Below are positions 8,195 to 17,800 of a stretch of 64,000 nt of DNA, one piece after another. The position numbers and the translations under genes are program-made. The DNA is from Microbacterium sp. LWH7-1.2. Its GTDB lineage: Bacteria > Actinomycetota > Actinomycetes > Actinomycetales > Microbacteriaceae. Where the stretch lies: positions 2,790,001 to 2,854,000 of the forward strand of contig NZ_CP151637.1 in the NCBI RefSeq assembly GCF_038397755.1. Reading direction: 5' to 3'. The notes beneath the pieces were generated by a model. That model searched no databases and was not told where the DNA came from. It saw only the letters and a program-made list of their open reading frames with translations. Every line of letters begins with the position of its first letter. The first letter of the stretch is position 1.

Positions 8195-8875
8195 ATGCGC
8201 GACAGGATGGCTCATCCGGATGTCATGCCGATCCTCTCCCCGGGCAGGCACCGCTCGCCACGTCGCGGGGCCTGCTTCATGGAATTCGCGTCGTACCTCG
8301 CGGGAGAGCGTTGGAGCGATCATCCCGCGTGCACACACGGCACCCTCGCGCATCTCGCACGGATGGTGAACGATCGAACCAGCGAAGCCGGCCGCGCCCG
8401 GCTCACGCCGCTCATCCCGTCAGTCGTCGGCCTGACGAGTGACGACCCGAGGCTCGACGTCCTGCTCGCCATGCGATCTGCGAGCGCCGCCCTGCCTATC
8501 GCCGCTGAGGAGCGGCAACGTTCACAGGCCGTGGGGGTCCGCGTCGCCCTCAGGACCCTCGTGGAGCGCGACGAGCTCGCCGCGGAGTTGCGCGAACTGG
8601 CAGTGGCTGCCCTCCGCGCCGCCCCCGCCGCCGATACGTGGGCCATCCAGTTCATCGAGAAAGTCGGTCCCGGCCGCCCAGGTATGACCGTGCGGCAGTG
8701 CCGGGACATCGTGACCGGCGCCGTCGATGGAATCGCGCGCGCATGCGGCGGGGACCCCGACGAACGACTCGTCGCCTTGCTCACCGCCGCCGTTTCGGAC
8801 ACGGCACGCTTTGTGGGCGCGACGCGTGAGGTAGCGGCTGTCCGCACCGAGGCGGATGTCCCCATCACCGCCTAG
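8195..8875 (+). CDS. Conserved actinobacterial protein of unknown function
   Basis: 226 residues. The ATG at 8195 was chosen over the longer frame from 8000 because GAGAGGAG lies 7 nt upstream. The first third is the most family-like (MPILSPGRHRSPRRGACFMEFASYLAGERWSDHPACTHGTLAHLARMVND), with two Cys (GACFMEF, HPACTH); the rest is Ala-rich and helical. No signal peptide or membrane helix is seen. It lies 253 bp after the anti-sigma-like gene on the same strand, so co-regulation is possible but not shown. I do not recognise a function. Confidence 0.7.
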   Translation: MRDRMAHPDVMPILSPGRHRSPRRGACFMEFASYLAGERWSDHPACTHGTLAHLARMVNDRTSEAGRARLTPLIPSVVGLTSDDPRLDVLLAMRSASAALPIAAEERQRSQAVGVRVALRTLVERDELAAELRELAVAALRAAPAADTWAIQFIEKVGPGRPGMTVRQCRDIVTGAVDGIARACGGDPDERLVALLTAAVSDTARFVGATREVAAVRTEADVPITA

Positions 8876-9043
8876 CGGACAGCGCGGGCGAGGGGATCTG
8901 GCGCGGACGTCGCGCGCTTGTCGCGACGACCCTCCGGTTCGGTACTGCACGCTCAAGGATCGTCCGTGCGTCGCCTGGGGCCCGGCAGTCGGGCGCTTCC
9001 CCGGGTGAGGCGCCCGGACCTTCTCCCGTCTATGCAGCGCCAC

Positions 9044-9049
9044 TACGAT
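9044..9049 (+). promoter_or_regulatory. -10 box for leaderless PAP2 gene
   Basis: TACGAT lies 6 nt before the ATG at 9056, which lacks a ribosome-binding site. The spacing would put the transcript start at the codon. Confidence 0.5.
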
Positions 9050-9055
9050 GCGGGC

Positions 9056-9739
9056 ATGCCGTTGCTCCGAGCTGTCGTTCTGCCGGGGCTCGGCGCGATC
9101 GCGGTGTTGGCGGCGGCTGGGCGGGCGATGCGGCTTTTCGGCGGCGACGACCCACGCGAGGACCGGGCCGTGCGTGCGCTCCAGGACGCGTTCGGCCACC
9201 GGCCGGCCGACGGCGATGTCGCCGTGGCGAGTGAGCCCGCCGACTCGGGCGGGCGGTGTGATCCGGTCGACCGGATCACCGAGCCGCTCTCGTGGTACTC
9301 CGGTGTGCCGCAGACCATCGCGAACGGGGCGATCTGGTGCGGCGTAACATGGTTGCTGACGCGCGACCCGCGCTCAGCGGTCGCCCCGGCGGCGGCGCTC
9401 GCCCTCGAGACTGCGTGCTTCGTCGCATCCGCTGCACTCACGGGACGGCCACGACCCGAGGGGGTCTGGCGCCCCGAGCAGCCGCACGCGACGTCGTCAT
9501 TCCCCTCCGGGCACACGGCGGCAGCCTTTGCGCTCCACGGCACGCTCGCCGACCTGCTCGAAAGCCACGGCGCCCGCGGCGCGCGGCTCCTCGGCCCCCT
9601 CCTTCGGTACGGGATCCCCGGAGCGATCGCGTTCTCGCGGGTCTACCGCGGCCAGCACCACATCTCCGACACCGTCGCAGGCGCCACGCTGGGACGGTGG
9701 AGCGCCGCTGTGGTGCGGCGGCAGCTGATCTCGTCGTGA
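9056..9739 (+). CDS. PAP2-superfamily membrane phosphatase
   Basis: 227 residues. PAP2 motifs are present in order: GRPRP (130-134), SSFPSGHTAA (about 148-155, containing the PSGH signature) and SRVYRGQHHISD (194-205), whose first His is the expected phosphate-accepting residue. Several hydrophobic helices surround them, so the protein sits in the cytoplasmic membrane and probably dephosphorylates a lipid phosphate or pyrophosphate. The start is inferred from a TACGAT box 6 nt upstream; an in-frame ATG at 9032 is the alternative. Confidence 0.88.
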   Translation: MPLLRAVVLPGLGAIAVLAAAGRAMRLFGGDDPREDRAVRALQDAFGHRPADGDVAVASEPADSGGRCDPVDRITEPLSWYSGVPQTIANGAIWCGVTWLLTRDPRSAVAPAAALALETACFVASAALTGRPRPEGVWRPEQPHATSSFPSGHTAAAFALHGTLADLLESHGARGARLLGPLLRYGIPGAIAFSRVYRGQHHISDTVAGATLGRWSAAVVRRQLISS

Positions 9740-9779
9740 GTCAGACGTGCCGCGTGGTGTTCAGGGGAAGAACATGCGT

Positions 9780-10905
9780 TCAGTCGACCAGGCTGGCCAG
9801 GGTATGGACGGCCTCGGCGGTTGAGGGCAGGTCCGCGATCGCTGCCGCGACGCGACGAGCGGCATCGGCGTATGTCGGATCCGTCAGCATGCGGGGCACT
9901 CTGCTGCGGCGAGCTGGACGGAGGTCGGACCCCGCTCGACCGTGAGTCCGGCACCCACCGCCGCGACATGGTCGCCGTTGACGACCTGATCTGAGGTGAA
10001 CAGCGGAACGACCACCTGACGGACTCCCGCGGCCAGGGCGCCCATGGTTGTTCCGAATCCGCCGTGCCCGAGCATCGCCGCGGCCCGTCGGAGCACGGCA
10101 TCCTGCGGCCACCACTGCTTCACATGGGCGTTGAACGGCAAGGGTCCGAGCGCGTCAGGGTCAACCTTCCGCCCGACCGTCATCAGCACACGCGCGTCGA
10201 CCTCGGCCAAGGCATCCAGCGCCTGCCGGAAGACGCCGGCGAACGATGGCAGTGAGCCAGTGACTGAACCGAAGGTGACGTAGACCAACGGGGCCGCCGG
10301 ATCGCCCCAGTCCGGAAGGCGCGGACCATTGGAGGCCGGCGGACGCTCGTGGAACCTCAGGAAATCAGCGCTTGCTGGCGGCGCCAGCCCACCACTGTGG
10401 TCGAGCATCTCGGGCACCAGGCTGAGCACAGTCTCGGAGGCCAGCGCAGAGGTGATCCGGCCCTTGACAGACCGGCAAGGCGCCCGAGTTCCTCCAGTGG
10501 ATCGCTGATGGCCGCTGCGAATCGAGTCAGATCTCGTGCATGCCGATGCAGACGTGCACATGGGGAACCTCAGCCCGCTCGGCAGTGGCGAGAGAGGCGA
10601 GCTCAGCGCTTTCGCGGAGCACGAGGTCGGGACGCCAACGCTCGACCGTCTCCAGGAGCGAGGGCAGCGCGGCCTGCGCATCGATCCTGCCGAACACCTC
10701 GCGGACGACAAGGTTGTCGGCCTCCTCGAACGCCAGGGTCAGCAACCTGCCCATGACGGCGCGTACGCAGGCGTGGTGGTCGAGGCAGGCTTCACACACG
10801 AACCGTTCGCCGCTGGGCCGCGCGAATTGATAGGGGCGGGGGCAGCCACCCGCTTGCGCTCTATCAGGGCGGTCATCGGGCGTACGGTCCGCTACGGAGC
10901 ATCTG
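9780..10905 (-). pseudogene. Glycosyltransferase (GT1/MGT-like), frameshifted and N-terminally degraded
   Basis: Three minus-strand frames must be joined to read the protein. From about 10900 to 10527: FGRIDAQAALPSLLETVERWRPDLV...VPHVHVCIGMHE, then TGA. A short bridge near 10520-10480 reads FAAAISDPLEELGRLAGL. About 10475 to 9890 reads SALASETVLSLVPEMLDHSG...PLVYVTFGSVTG...GHGGFGTTMGALAAGV...LTVERGPTSVQLAAA. From about 9900 to 9780 it reads VPRMLTDPTYADAARRVAAAIADLPS. Each junction resumes one base early, as after a one-base deletion. The GHGGFGT sugar-nucleotide loop is intact, but the first ~90 residues of the family cannot be found. It is either a decaying gene or a locus with deletion errors. 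Confidence 0.75.
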
Positions 10906-11090
10906 ACGAGTGAGCAGCAGCGCGACTGTTGCTTGCGTCCACAGATGACCGCCGCACGCGAACGCCCCGTAGGGAACAGCCAACGCGCGGGTACGCGCGG
11001 TGTTCTCTCGAATGTCCTGCCGCCTTCCGCTGAGCTGCCAGGCACGCGATACTGACGGTGTTCCGGCCACCTCGACGCGGGAGGGGCACC

Positions 11091-11789
11091 ATGGTGGACG
11101 TTGACGTCCAAACACAGGATCGCTGGCGCCGCCTCGACAGGATCACCGGGATCGCGGGCGTGGCCGCGACGGTCCTGCTCTTCACGCCGATCATCGCGAT
11201 TTCCACCCTGGGCGAGCCCGGCTTCGACGGCTCGCGCGCCGAAGCCGCGGAGTTCTTCAGCGCAGGCGACACGTCGTGGGTGACGACGGCGGAAGCTACC
11301 GCTGCGGTCGGCATGCTGGCTTTCCTTTGGTTCGTTGCATGCCTGACGACCCGGCTTCGCGGCTCAGAGGGAGAGCCGGCGTGGCGGTCAACGGTGGCTC
11401 TCGGCAGCGGCGTGCTTGTGGCGGCGTACGGCGTCATCGACGCAAGCTGGGAAGCCGCATTCAACCGTGGAAGCGAGCTCGAGCCAGCCATCGCCGTCTT
11501 CGCGTTCGATCTGGGCAACCTCGGCTTCGCGAACGCGTGGGTGGCCTTGGGCAGCTTCGCGATCGCAGCCGGTTGGGCGATCCTCGCCGGACGCGCGCTC
11601 GCCGCATGGTGGGCGTGGTGGGCGATCGTCGCCGGGGCCGGCCTCCTCGTCGTGCGGTTCTTCTGGGAGGGGTGGGCGTGGACGGCCCCGTACTTCCTCT
11701 TCTGGGTCTGGGTGATCGCGCTCGCGATCCGTCTTCTCGCTCGCCGGGTCCCTGCGCCGGCTCCGAACGACCTTCGTGCGCAGCAGTAG
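11091..11789 (+). CDS. Integral membrane protein of unknown function
   Basis: 232 residues from the ATG at 11091, preceded by GAGGGG. About six hydrophobic helices are visible, including IAGVAATVLLFTPIIAI, AVGMLAFLWFVACL, VALGSGVLVAAYGVI, AWVALGSFAIAAGWAILAG and FLFWVWVIALAIRLL, with a Trp-rich segment AAWWAWWAI. The N-terminus is short and cytoplasmic. No catalytic or transport motif was recognised. It is divergent from the decayed glycosyltransferase and convergent with tmsB. Confidence 0.8.
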   Translation: MVDVDVQTQDRWRRLDRITGIAGVAATVLLFTPIIAISTLGEPGFDGSRAEAAEFFSAGDTSWVTTAEATAAVGMLAFLWFVACLTTRLRGSEGEPAWRSTVALGSGVLVAAYGVIDASWEAAFNRGSELEPAIAVFAFDLGNLGFANAWVALGSFAIAAGWAILAGRALAAWWAWWAIVAGAGLLVVRFFWEGWAWTAPYFLFWVWVIALAIRLLARRVPAPAPNDLRAQQ

Positions 11790-11892
11790 AGGCTTGCACT
11801 GCGCCTGGCGGAGGGAAGAGCAGGGTCACACAATCGCGGCACGGAGCGTGGCGGAGTCGAGATGGGAACGCGGCGACTCCGGCCGCGCGCCG

Positions 11893-13233
11893 CTATGGCG
11901 TCCACCACGGCCGTAGCGGAAGGTCGGCACCGTCGCTGTTCCCTCGAGAGTTGACGGCCAGAACGTGGTGCAGCTCGATCCCGCCAGATTCGAAGGCGAG
12001 CCGTGATCCGGCCATGTAGAGACCCCACACCTTCGCAGCGGGCAGTCCGATCGCGGTGACCGCTTCGTCCCAGTGCTCGACGAGGTTCGCGCACCAGTCA
12101 CGGAGCGTCAGTGCGTAGTGGGGGCGCAGGTTCTCCTCGTGCAGCACTTCGAGCCCGGCATCCTGCGCCTCGGCGATGATGCGACCGGAACCGGTCAGCT
12201 CGCCGTCCGGGAAGACGTAGCGGTCGATGAACCCCCGCGCCGCGGGCTCGGTCTTGTTGTCACTGCGGGTGATGCAGTGGTTGAGCAGCAGACCTCCCGG
12301 GCGTATCCGCGAGCCTAGGAAGCCGAAGTAGGCCGGGTAGTTGCGCACGCCGATGTGCTCGAGCAGCCCGATCGACGACACGGCGTCGAAACCGGTCTCG
12401 GCGATGTCTCGGTAGTCGCCGTATCGCACCTCAGCGTGCTCCAGCCCTTCGTCGGCGATGGCGCGCTGCGCCCACCCGGCCTGCTCGCGCGACAGCGTCA
12501 CCCCGAGGGCGTGGACGCCCTGACGAGCGGCGTAGCGCACCATGCCGCCCCAGCCGCAGCCGACATCGAGCAGCCGGTCGCCCGGCTTCAGCCGCAGTTT
12601 CTCGAACACGAGCCGGTACTTGTTCTCCTGTGCCTCCTCCAGCGAAGCGTCGAGGTGCGGGTAGCACGCGCACGTGTAGGTCATCGAGGGGCCGAGCACC
12701 CACTCGTAGAAGGTGTTCGAGACGTCGTAGTGGTGGTGGATCGCCTCGGCATCGCGCGACTTGCTGTGCCGCAGGCCACCGACGATGCGCCTCCAGCGCG
12801 GGGGCACCTCCTGCGGCGGCGGCGCGACCGGGCGCAGATGCTCGACGCCGATCGAGCGGACGATCCGGGCCATGAGCCGCGGCGATGGTCGCGTGAACTC
12901 GAGGCTCTCGAGCGTCTTGAGCAGCTCGTACGGGTCGCCGGGGTGCACACCTCGGATGTCGAGATCGCCGGCGATGTAGGCGCGCGCGAGCCCGAGATCG
13001 CCGAACCCGGTGACGAGATAGGTCGTGCCGCGGGGTGTCTTCAGGTCAAGGGCGAAGGGCGCGTCGGGAGGGCCGGCCGTGCTGCCGTCATACGCGGTGA
13101 AGCGCAGCGGCAGCCGGCCCGCCGTGAAGATCTCGAGCACCTCCGCGAGCGTGAGTTTTCCGGACTCCGAGTCGGCCGTGCCGGCCGTGTCGCCATCGGC
13201 CGAGGCATCCGTCCGGTCCTTGGATGTGGTCAT
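11893..13233 (-). CDS. tmsB: SAM-dependent methyltransferase for 10-methyl(ene) fatty acids (CFA-synthase family)
   Basis: 446 residues. An acidic leader (1-28) precedes a cyclopropane-fatty-acid-synthase fold with HHHYDVSN (167-173), the SAM-binding loop LLDVGCGWGG (221-230) and the family ending. It overlaps the stop of an FAD oxidoreductase gene by ATGA. That pairing, oxidoreductase then CFA-like methyltransferase, is the arrangement of tmsA-tmsB (also called bfaA-bfaB), in which TmsB adds a methylene group at C10 of an oleoyl chain and TmsA reduces it, giving 10-methylstearoyl lipids. A plain cyclopropane synthase is the alternative, but the coupled FAD gene argues against it. Confidence 0.85.
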   Translation of the reverse strand: MTTSKDRTDASADGDTAGTADSESGKLTLAEVLEIFTAGRLPLRFTAYDGSTAGPPDAPFALDLKTPRGTTYLVTGFGDLGLARAYIAGDLDIRGVHPGDPYELLKTLESLEFTRPSPRLMARIVRSIGVEHLRPVAPPPQEVPPRWRRIVGGLRHSKSRDAEAIHHHYDVSNTFYEWVLGPSMTYTCACYPHLDASLEEAQENKYRLVFEKLRLKPGDRLLDVGCGWGGMVRYAARQGVHALGVTLSREQAGWAQRAIADEGLEHAEVRYGDYRDIAETGFDAVSSIGLLEHIGVRNYPAYFGFLGSRIRPGGLLLNHCITRSDNKTEPAARGFIDRYVFPDGELTGSGRIIAEAQDAGLEVLHEENLRPHYALTLRDWCANLVEHWDEAVTAIGLPAAKVWGLYMAGSRLAFESGGIELHHVLAVNSRGNSDGADLPLRPWWTP

Positions 13234-14609
13234 CGTCGTTGCACAGCCTTCTGATAGAGGTCGAGCAGTCGCCCGTCGGGGTCGTACCGCCTTTTCGCCG
13301 CTCGATAGTCGGTCCCGCCGTAGAGCGCGTCGAAGTCCTCCCGCGAATAGAACGCGTCGGAGTACAGCGATTTGTGTCCGTCGAGCTCGTGCACCTTCCG
13401 CTCGATCAGCCGGTTCGTCTCGCCTTCGGTCGCCCCGACCGGCACGGTCGACCAGAAGCCGACGTTGACGTAGGTCTCGGCGGGATGCAGCGGGTAAAGC
13501 GGCCACGCGTGATGGTCGCGCAATCGCAGCGGACAGAGCCAGATGGGCGTGATCGGCACCTTCCCGAGGAACCAGTCGACGAATTCGGCACACCGGGCGA
13601 TCGGCACTTCGATGTCCTGGATCACGCGCTCGCGTGCGGGGCGCCCGTGCAGCTTCTCGAGGCGATCGCCGATGTCGAAGCGGCGTTCCAGCCGCATGAG
13701 CCTGCTGTAGGTGGCGCTGCGGAGGTAGCGTCGGGGCCACACGCGACGGACGAGGGGATGCTGCGCACCGAACGCCGCCGAGCACCAGAACCAGTCGGTG
13801 TCCCACCGCCAGAGATAGTCGTGGATGGTCAGTCGGTCGGTCTTCGCGGCGTCGTCGTGCTGGATGGACCGGTAGTAGATGTGTCGACCCGTGTAGTCGC
13901 TGACCGGGCCGGGCGCGGAGCTCTGCGTCCCGACGCACAGGTAGCTCTCGTCGGCGCTGAACACCACGCCGTCGAGATAGTCCACCGGCACGTCGTCCAG
14001 CCGACGCGTTGCGACGATGCGGTTCATCGCGGCCATCAGATCGGCGATCGTGTGAAAGCGCACCTGCCGGAGAGTGACGAACGGCTGGACCGTCTCGAGT
14101 TCGATGCGCAGACGCACCGCGTAGCCGAGAGTGCCGTAGGAATTGGGGAACGCCCGGTACAGGTCGGCGTGCTCGCTCGGGGATGCCGTGATCACCTCCC
14201 CCGCGCCGGTGAGGATGTCCATCTCGAGCACCGATTCATGCGGCAGCCCGCTTCGGAACGACGTCGACTCGATGCCCAGGCCCGTGACCGCGCCGCCGAG
14301 CGTGATCGTCTTCAGTTGCGGCACGACGAGGGGTGCCAGCCCGTGCGGCAGTGTCGCGGCGACGAGATCCTCGTAGGTGCACATGCCCGCGACGTCCGCT
14401 GTCCGACCCTCAGGATCGACGCGGATGACTCCCGTCAACCCCGACGTGTCCAGGCCGGGGGCGGCAGTTTCCGAACGCGAGCGGAACAGGTTCGAGGTGC
14501 GCTTGGCGAGCCGGACCTGCGCGTCCGGCGGCAGCGCCCAGTAGCTCTCGAGCAGCCGCCGCACGCCGGCGGCGTGCGCAGTGCGGGCGTCGGTCGCGGG
14601 TGCGGACAC
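13230..14609 (-). CDS. tmsA: FAD-dependent 10-methylene fatty acyl reductase
   Basis: 459 residues. The N-terminal half is a PCMH/BBE-type FAD-binding domain (VIRVDPEGRTADVAGMCTYEDLV, then LKTITLGGAVTGLGIESTSFRSG at about 100-121), and the C-terminal half resembles DHCR24-like reductases (FLGKVPITPIW, YVNVGFW, KSLYSDAFYSREDF). It immediately precedes tmsB with a 4-nt overlap. By analogy with characterised tmsA/bfaA, it reduces the C10 methylene group of membrane acyl chains. The GTG start lies 6 nt after TAGCGT. Confidence 0.85.
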   Translation of the reverse strand: MSAPATDARTAHAAGVRRLLESYWALPPDAQVRLAKRTSNLFRSRSETAAPGLDTSGLTGVIRVDPEGRTADVAGMCTYEDLVAATLPHGLAPLVVPQLKTITLGGAVTGLGIESTSFRSGLPHESVLEMDILTGAGEVITASPSEHADLYRAFPNSYGTLGYAVRLRIELETVQPFVTLRQVRFHTIADLMAAMNRIVATRRLDDVPVDYLDGVVFSADESYLCVGTQSSAPGPVSDYTGRHIYYRSIQHDDAAKTDRLTIHDYLWRWDTDWFWCSAAFGAQHPLVRRVWPRRYLRSATYSRLMRLERRFDIGDRLEKLHGRPARERVIQDIEVPIARCAEFVDWFLGKVPITPIWLCPLRLRDHHAWPLYPLHPAETYVNVGFWSTVPVGATEGETNRLIERKVHELDGHKSLYSDAFYSREDFDALYGGTDYRAAKRRYDPDGRLLDLYQKAVQRR

Positions 14610-14615
14610 GACCCC

Positions 14616-14621
14616 ACGCTA
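14616..14621 (-). promoter_or_regulatory. -10 box for leaderless tmsA
   Basis: TAGCGT on the minus strand, 6 nt before the GTG at 14609. A TTCACC-like -35 sits 17 bp further upstream. This should drive the tmsAB transcript. Confidence 0.55.
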
Positions 14622-14891
14622 GTCCGCGACGGGGTTCGGGTGAAGGATCCCGCTCCCTGCCGGTCTGGTCGTTTCACAGCCAGCGCCGCAGTCGTGTCGA
14701 ATTCGTTGCCGAAGTGGGCGAGTGCCGGCCCGAAGCACGACGTTGCGTGCACCAGGGGGTGGCTGAGCGTTCACTGCGAGGCACGTGAGCCGGTCTGGGC
14801 GCTTACATCAGCTTCATTGCGAACTGCGCTTCTCCATGCAGACGAGGCGCGGACGTTCGTCCCACGTGGGCACAGCGACGAAAGGCGTGTC

Positions 14892-17800
14892 TCAGTTGGC
14901 GTGGTGAGGACGATCCTCGCCGTTCTCGCGCTCGCCGGCCGGTGAGGGTTCACCCTCATCGGGCGTGCCGTTGTCCTCGTCCGCAGCAGGCTCTGCCTCA
15001 CCAGCCGCGGACTCGGCCTGCCCGGGCTCGGGCGAGTTGCCGCCGTGTTCTTCGCGCTCGCCCTCGGGCGTCGGGTGATCTGCGGGCTCGACGTCGGACG
15101 CCTGCGCGTCCCGCGCCCTCGCGTCTGCTTCCGTCTCGTCCTCGGAGTCGCTCGCGACTTCGCGGTCCGCCTCGGTCTCCGGCTCGCCGGCGACGTGTGA
15201 CTCAGCGTCCGCGGCCGGCTCGGAGTCGTCGCCCCGCTCCTCGCCGGGAACCTCCGCCTGCTCCCCCGCATTCGTCGGCACGGGCGCTGCGTCGAGCGTC
15301 CGGCCCTCAGCACCGGGCTCGGCCTCGACGCCGGCGTCCCTGTCGGCCGGGGCAGGTGCCTCTTCCGGCACATCGGCGTCCTGCTCCGCAGCTGCCTCGA
15401 GCTCAGGCTCGTGACGTTCCCCGGTGCCGGTGTCCGCGCTCTCGGGCGCGGGCGTCTCGTCGGACTCGCCCGCCTCCCCGGCGTCGAGAGCCGCCGGCTC
15501 CGTCGCTGCCTCGACGGGTGCCGGGGTCGAGTCCGAGACCTCGATGTCAGGCCCCTCCTCGATCACGGGTACCGCGATTCCCGCGGTGTCGGTCGCGACG
15601 TCGCCGCCGGCCTCGCGCTGACGACGCTGCCGACGGGTCTCGAACGCCGCCGCCGCAACCCCGGCAGCACCGGCGCCCCCCACGGCACCCGACCCCGCAA
15701 CCTCGCCACCAGCCTCAGCACCGGCCACACCCGCATCCGCACCAGCGCCGGCGCCCACGAGCACGCCCGCGGCCGCAGCATCCGTGCCGCTCCCAGGCCC
15801 GTCGCCCTCGGGACCCGGCCCGCCGCCGTCGCCCTCATCGCGGCGACGGCGCCGCTCGATGCGCCGCTCCTTCGCACCCTCGACGAGGTTGTAGAGCGTC
15901 GGCAGCACCAGCAGCGTCAGCACGGTCGACGACACGAGGCCGCCGATCACGACGATGGCGAGGGGCTGCGAGATGAAGCCGCCCTGGCCGGTGATGCCGA
16001 GCGCCATGGGGGTGAGCGCGAAGATCGTCGCGAGCGCCGTCATGAGGATCGGACGCAGACGGCGAGAGCCTCCGGCCACCGTCGCGTCATGCGCCGACAA
16101 ACCTTTGACCCGGTACTGGTTCACGAGGTCGACGAGCACGATCGCGTTCGTCACGACGATGCCGATGAGCATCAGCACGCCGATGAGCGACGCAACGCCC
16201 AGCGGCACGCCCGTGATGATCTGCAGCAGGATCGCGCCGGTCGCCGCGAACGGCACCGAGACCAGCAGCAGCAGCGGCTGGCGCAGGGACTTGAAGGTCG
16301 CGACCATCACGATGTAGACGATCAGGATCGCCGCGAGCAGGGCGAGGCCGAGCTGCGAGAAGGCGTCCTGCTGCTGCGTCACGACGCCGCCGAGCGTCGC
16401 GTCGGCCGATGAGGGCAGGTCGGCGTCGGCGAGAGCCGTCGTGACCGAGGCCGTCGCGGTCTGCAGGTTGTCGGTCGACGGGGTCACCGTGACGGTCGAG
16501 GTCCGCCGGCCGCCCTCGGTGGTGATCGAGGTCAGGCCCTCGCTCTCCTCGACGCTCGCGACCTGCTCGAGCGGAATCGGGCCGGTAGCGCTCGGCACCT
16601 GCAGCTGGCGCAGGTCGTCGAGGGAGGCGGGCGTCTCGGACGCGGCGAGGTACACGGTGAGCGACGTGTCGTCGATCTCGACCGTGCCGATCGACCGCGG
16701 CTGCATCGTGTTCGACACCAGCGCGCCGACCGCGACCTCCGAGAGGCCCAGCTCCGCGGCCTTGTCGCGGTCCACTGTCACGGCGATGTACGGCAGCGAC
16801 GCCGACAGGTTGCTCGTGACCTGACCCACGCCGTCGGCTCCGTCGACGGCCGAGATCACCGCGTCCGTCGCGTCCTGAAGGGTCGAGGAGTCGGGAGCCG
16901 TCACGTCGATCGCGATGTCGGTCGAGCCGAACCCGCCGCCACCTGCGGCGACGATGATCTCGCCCGCGTCGTCGAGGTCGGCGACCGCGTCCTGCACCTC
17001 TTCGCGCAGCACGACCTGGTCGACACCGGGGTCGGTCGTGATCGAGTAGGTGATGCCGCTGCCGCCGCCCGAGAAGGCGTCGCGCAGCGCCGAGCCGCTC
17101 GAGCCGATCGACACCTGCACGGTCTCGATGCCGTCGATGTCGAGCAGGACCTCCTCGACCTGCTCCGCCGCGGCGCTCTCGGCCTCGAGCGAAGGAGCCG
17201 GACCGATGTCCTGGGTCATCGTGAACGTGTTCTGACCCGAGTCACCGAGGAAGTTCGTCTTCATGAACGGCGCCGCGGCGATCGTGCCGACGAGCACGAG
17301 CACAGCGAGCGCGAGCGTGATCCACGAGTGCCGGAGCGTCCAGCGCAGGATCGGCAGGTACGACTTCTGCAGCCGGCTCGGCGGCGCGGCCGGGTCCTCG
17401 GGGTCGACCGCAACGCCCTGGTCGTCGAGGATCGGCTTGCCGGGCTTCAGGAACCAGTACGCGAGCACCGGCACGATAGTGAGCGCCACGAACAGCGACG
17501 CCGTCATGGCGATCGTCACGGTCATCGCGAACGGCCGGAACAGCTCGCCCGTGACATCGCCGACGAACGCGATCGGCAGGAACACCGCGACGGTCACGAT
17601 CGTCGAGGCCGTGATGGCCGAGGCCACCTCACGCACCGCGCGGCGGATGGCGTCGCCCTTGTCGGCGTCGCCGACGTAGTGCCTCTTGATGTTCTCGATG
17701 ACGACGATGGAGTCGTCGACCACGCGCCCGATCGCGATCGTGATCGCGCCGAGGGTCAGGATGTTGAGCGAGTACCCGAACGCCTGCAGGCCGATGAACG

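Noticed and set aside
9780..11110. Two or three short genes instead of one glycosyltransferase
   Set aside because: The pieces align end to end with one glycosyltransferase fold, and none has a plausible start of its own.
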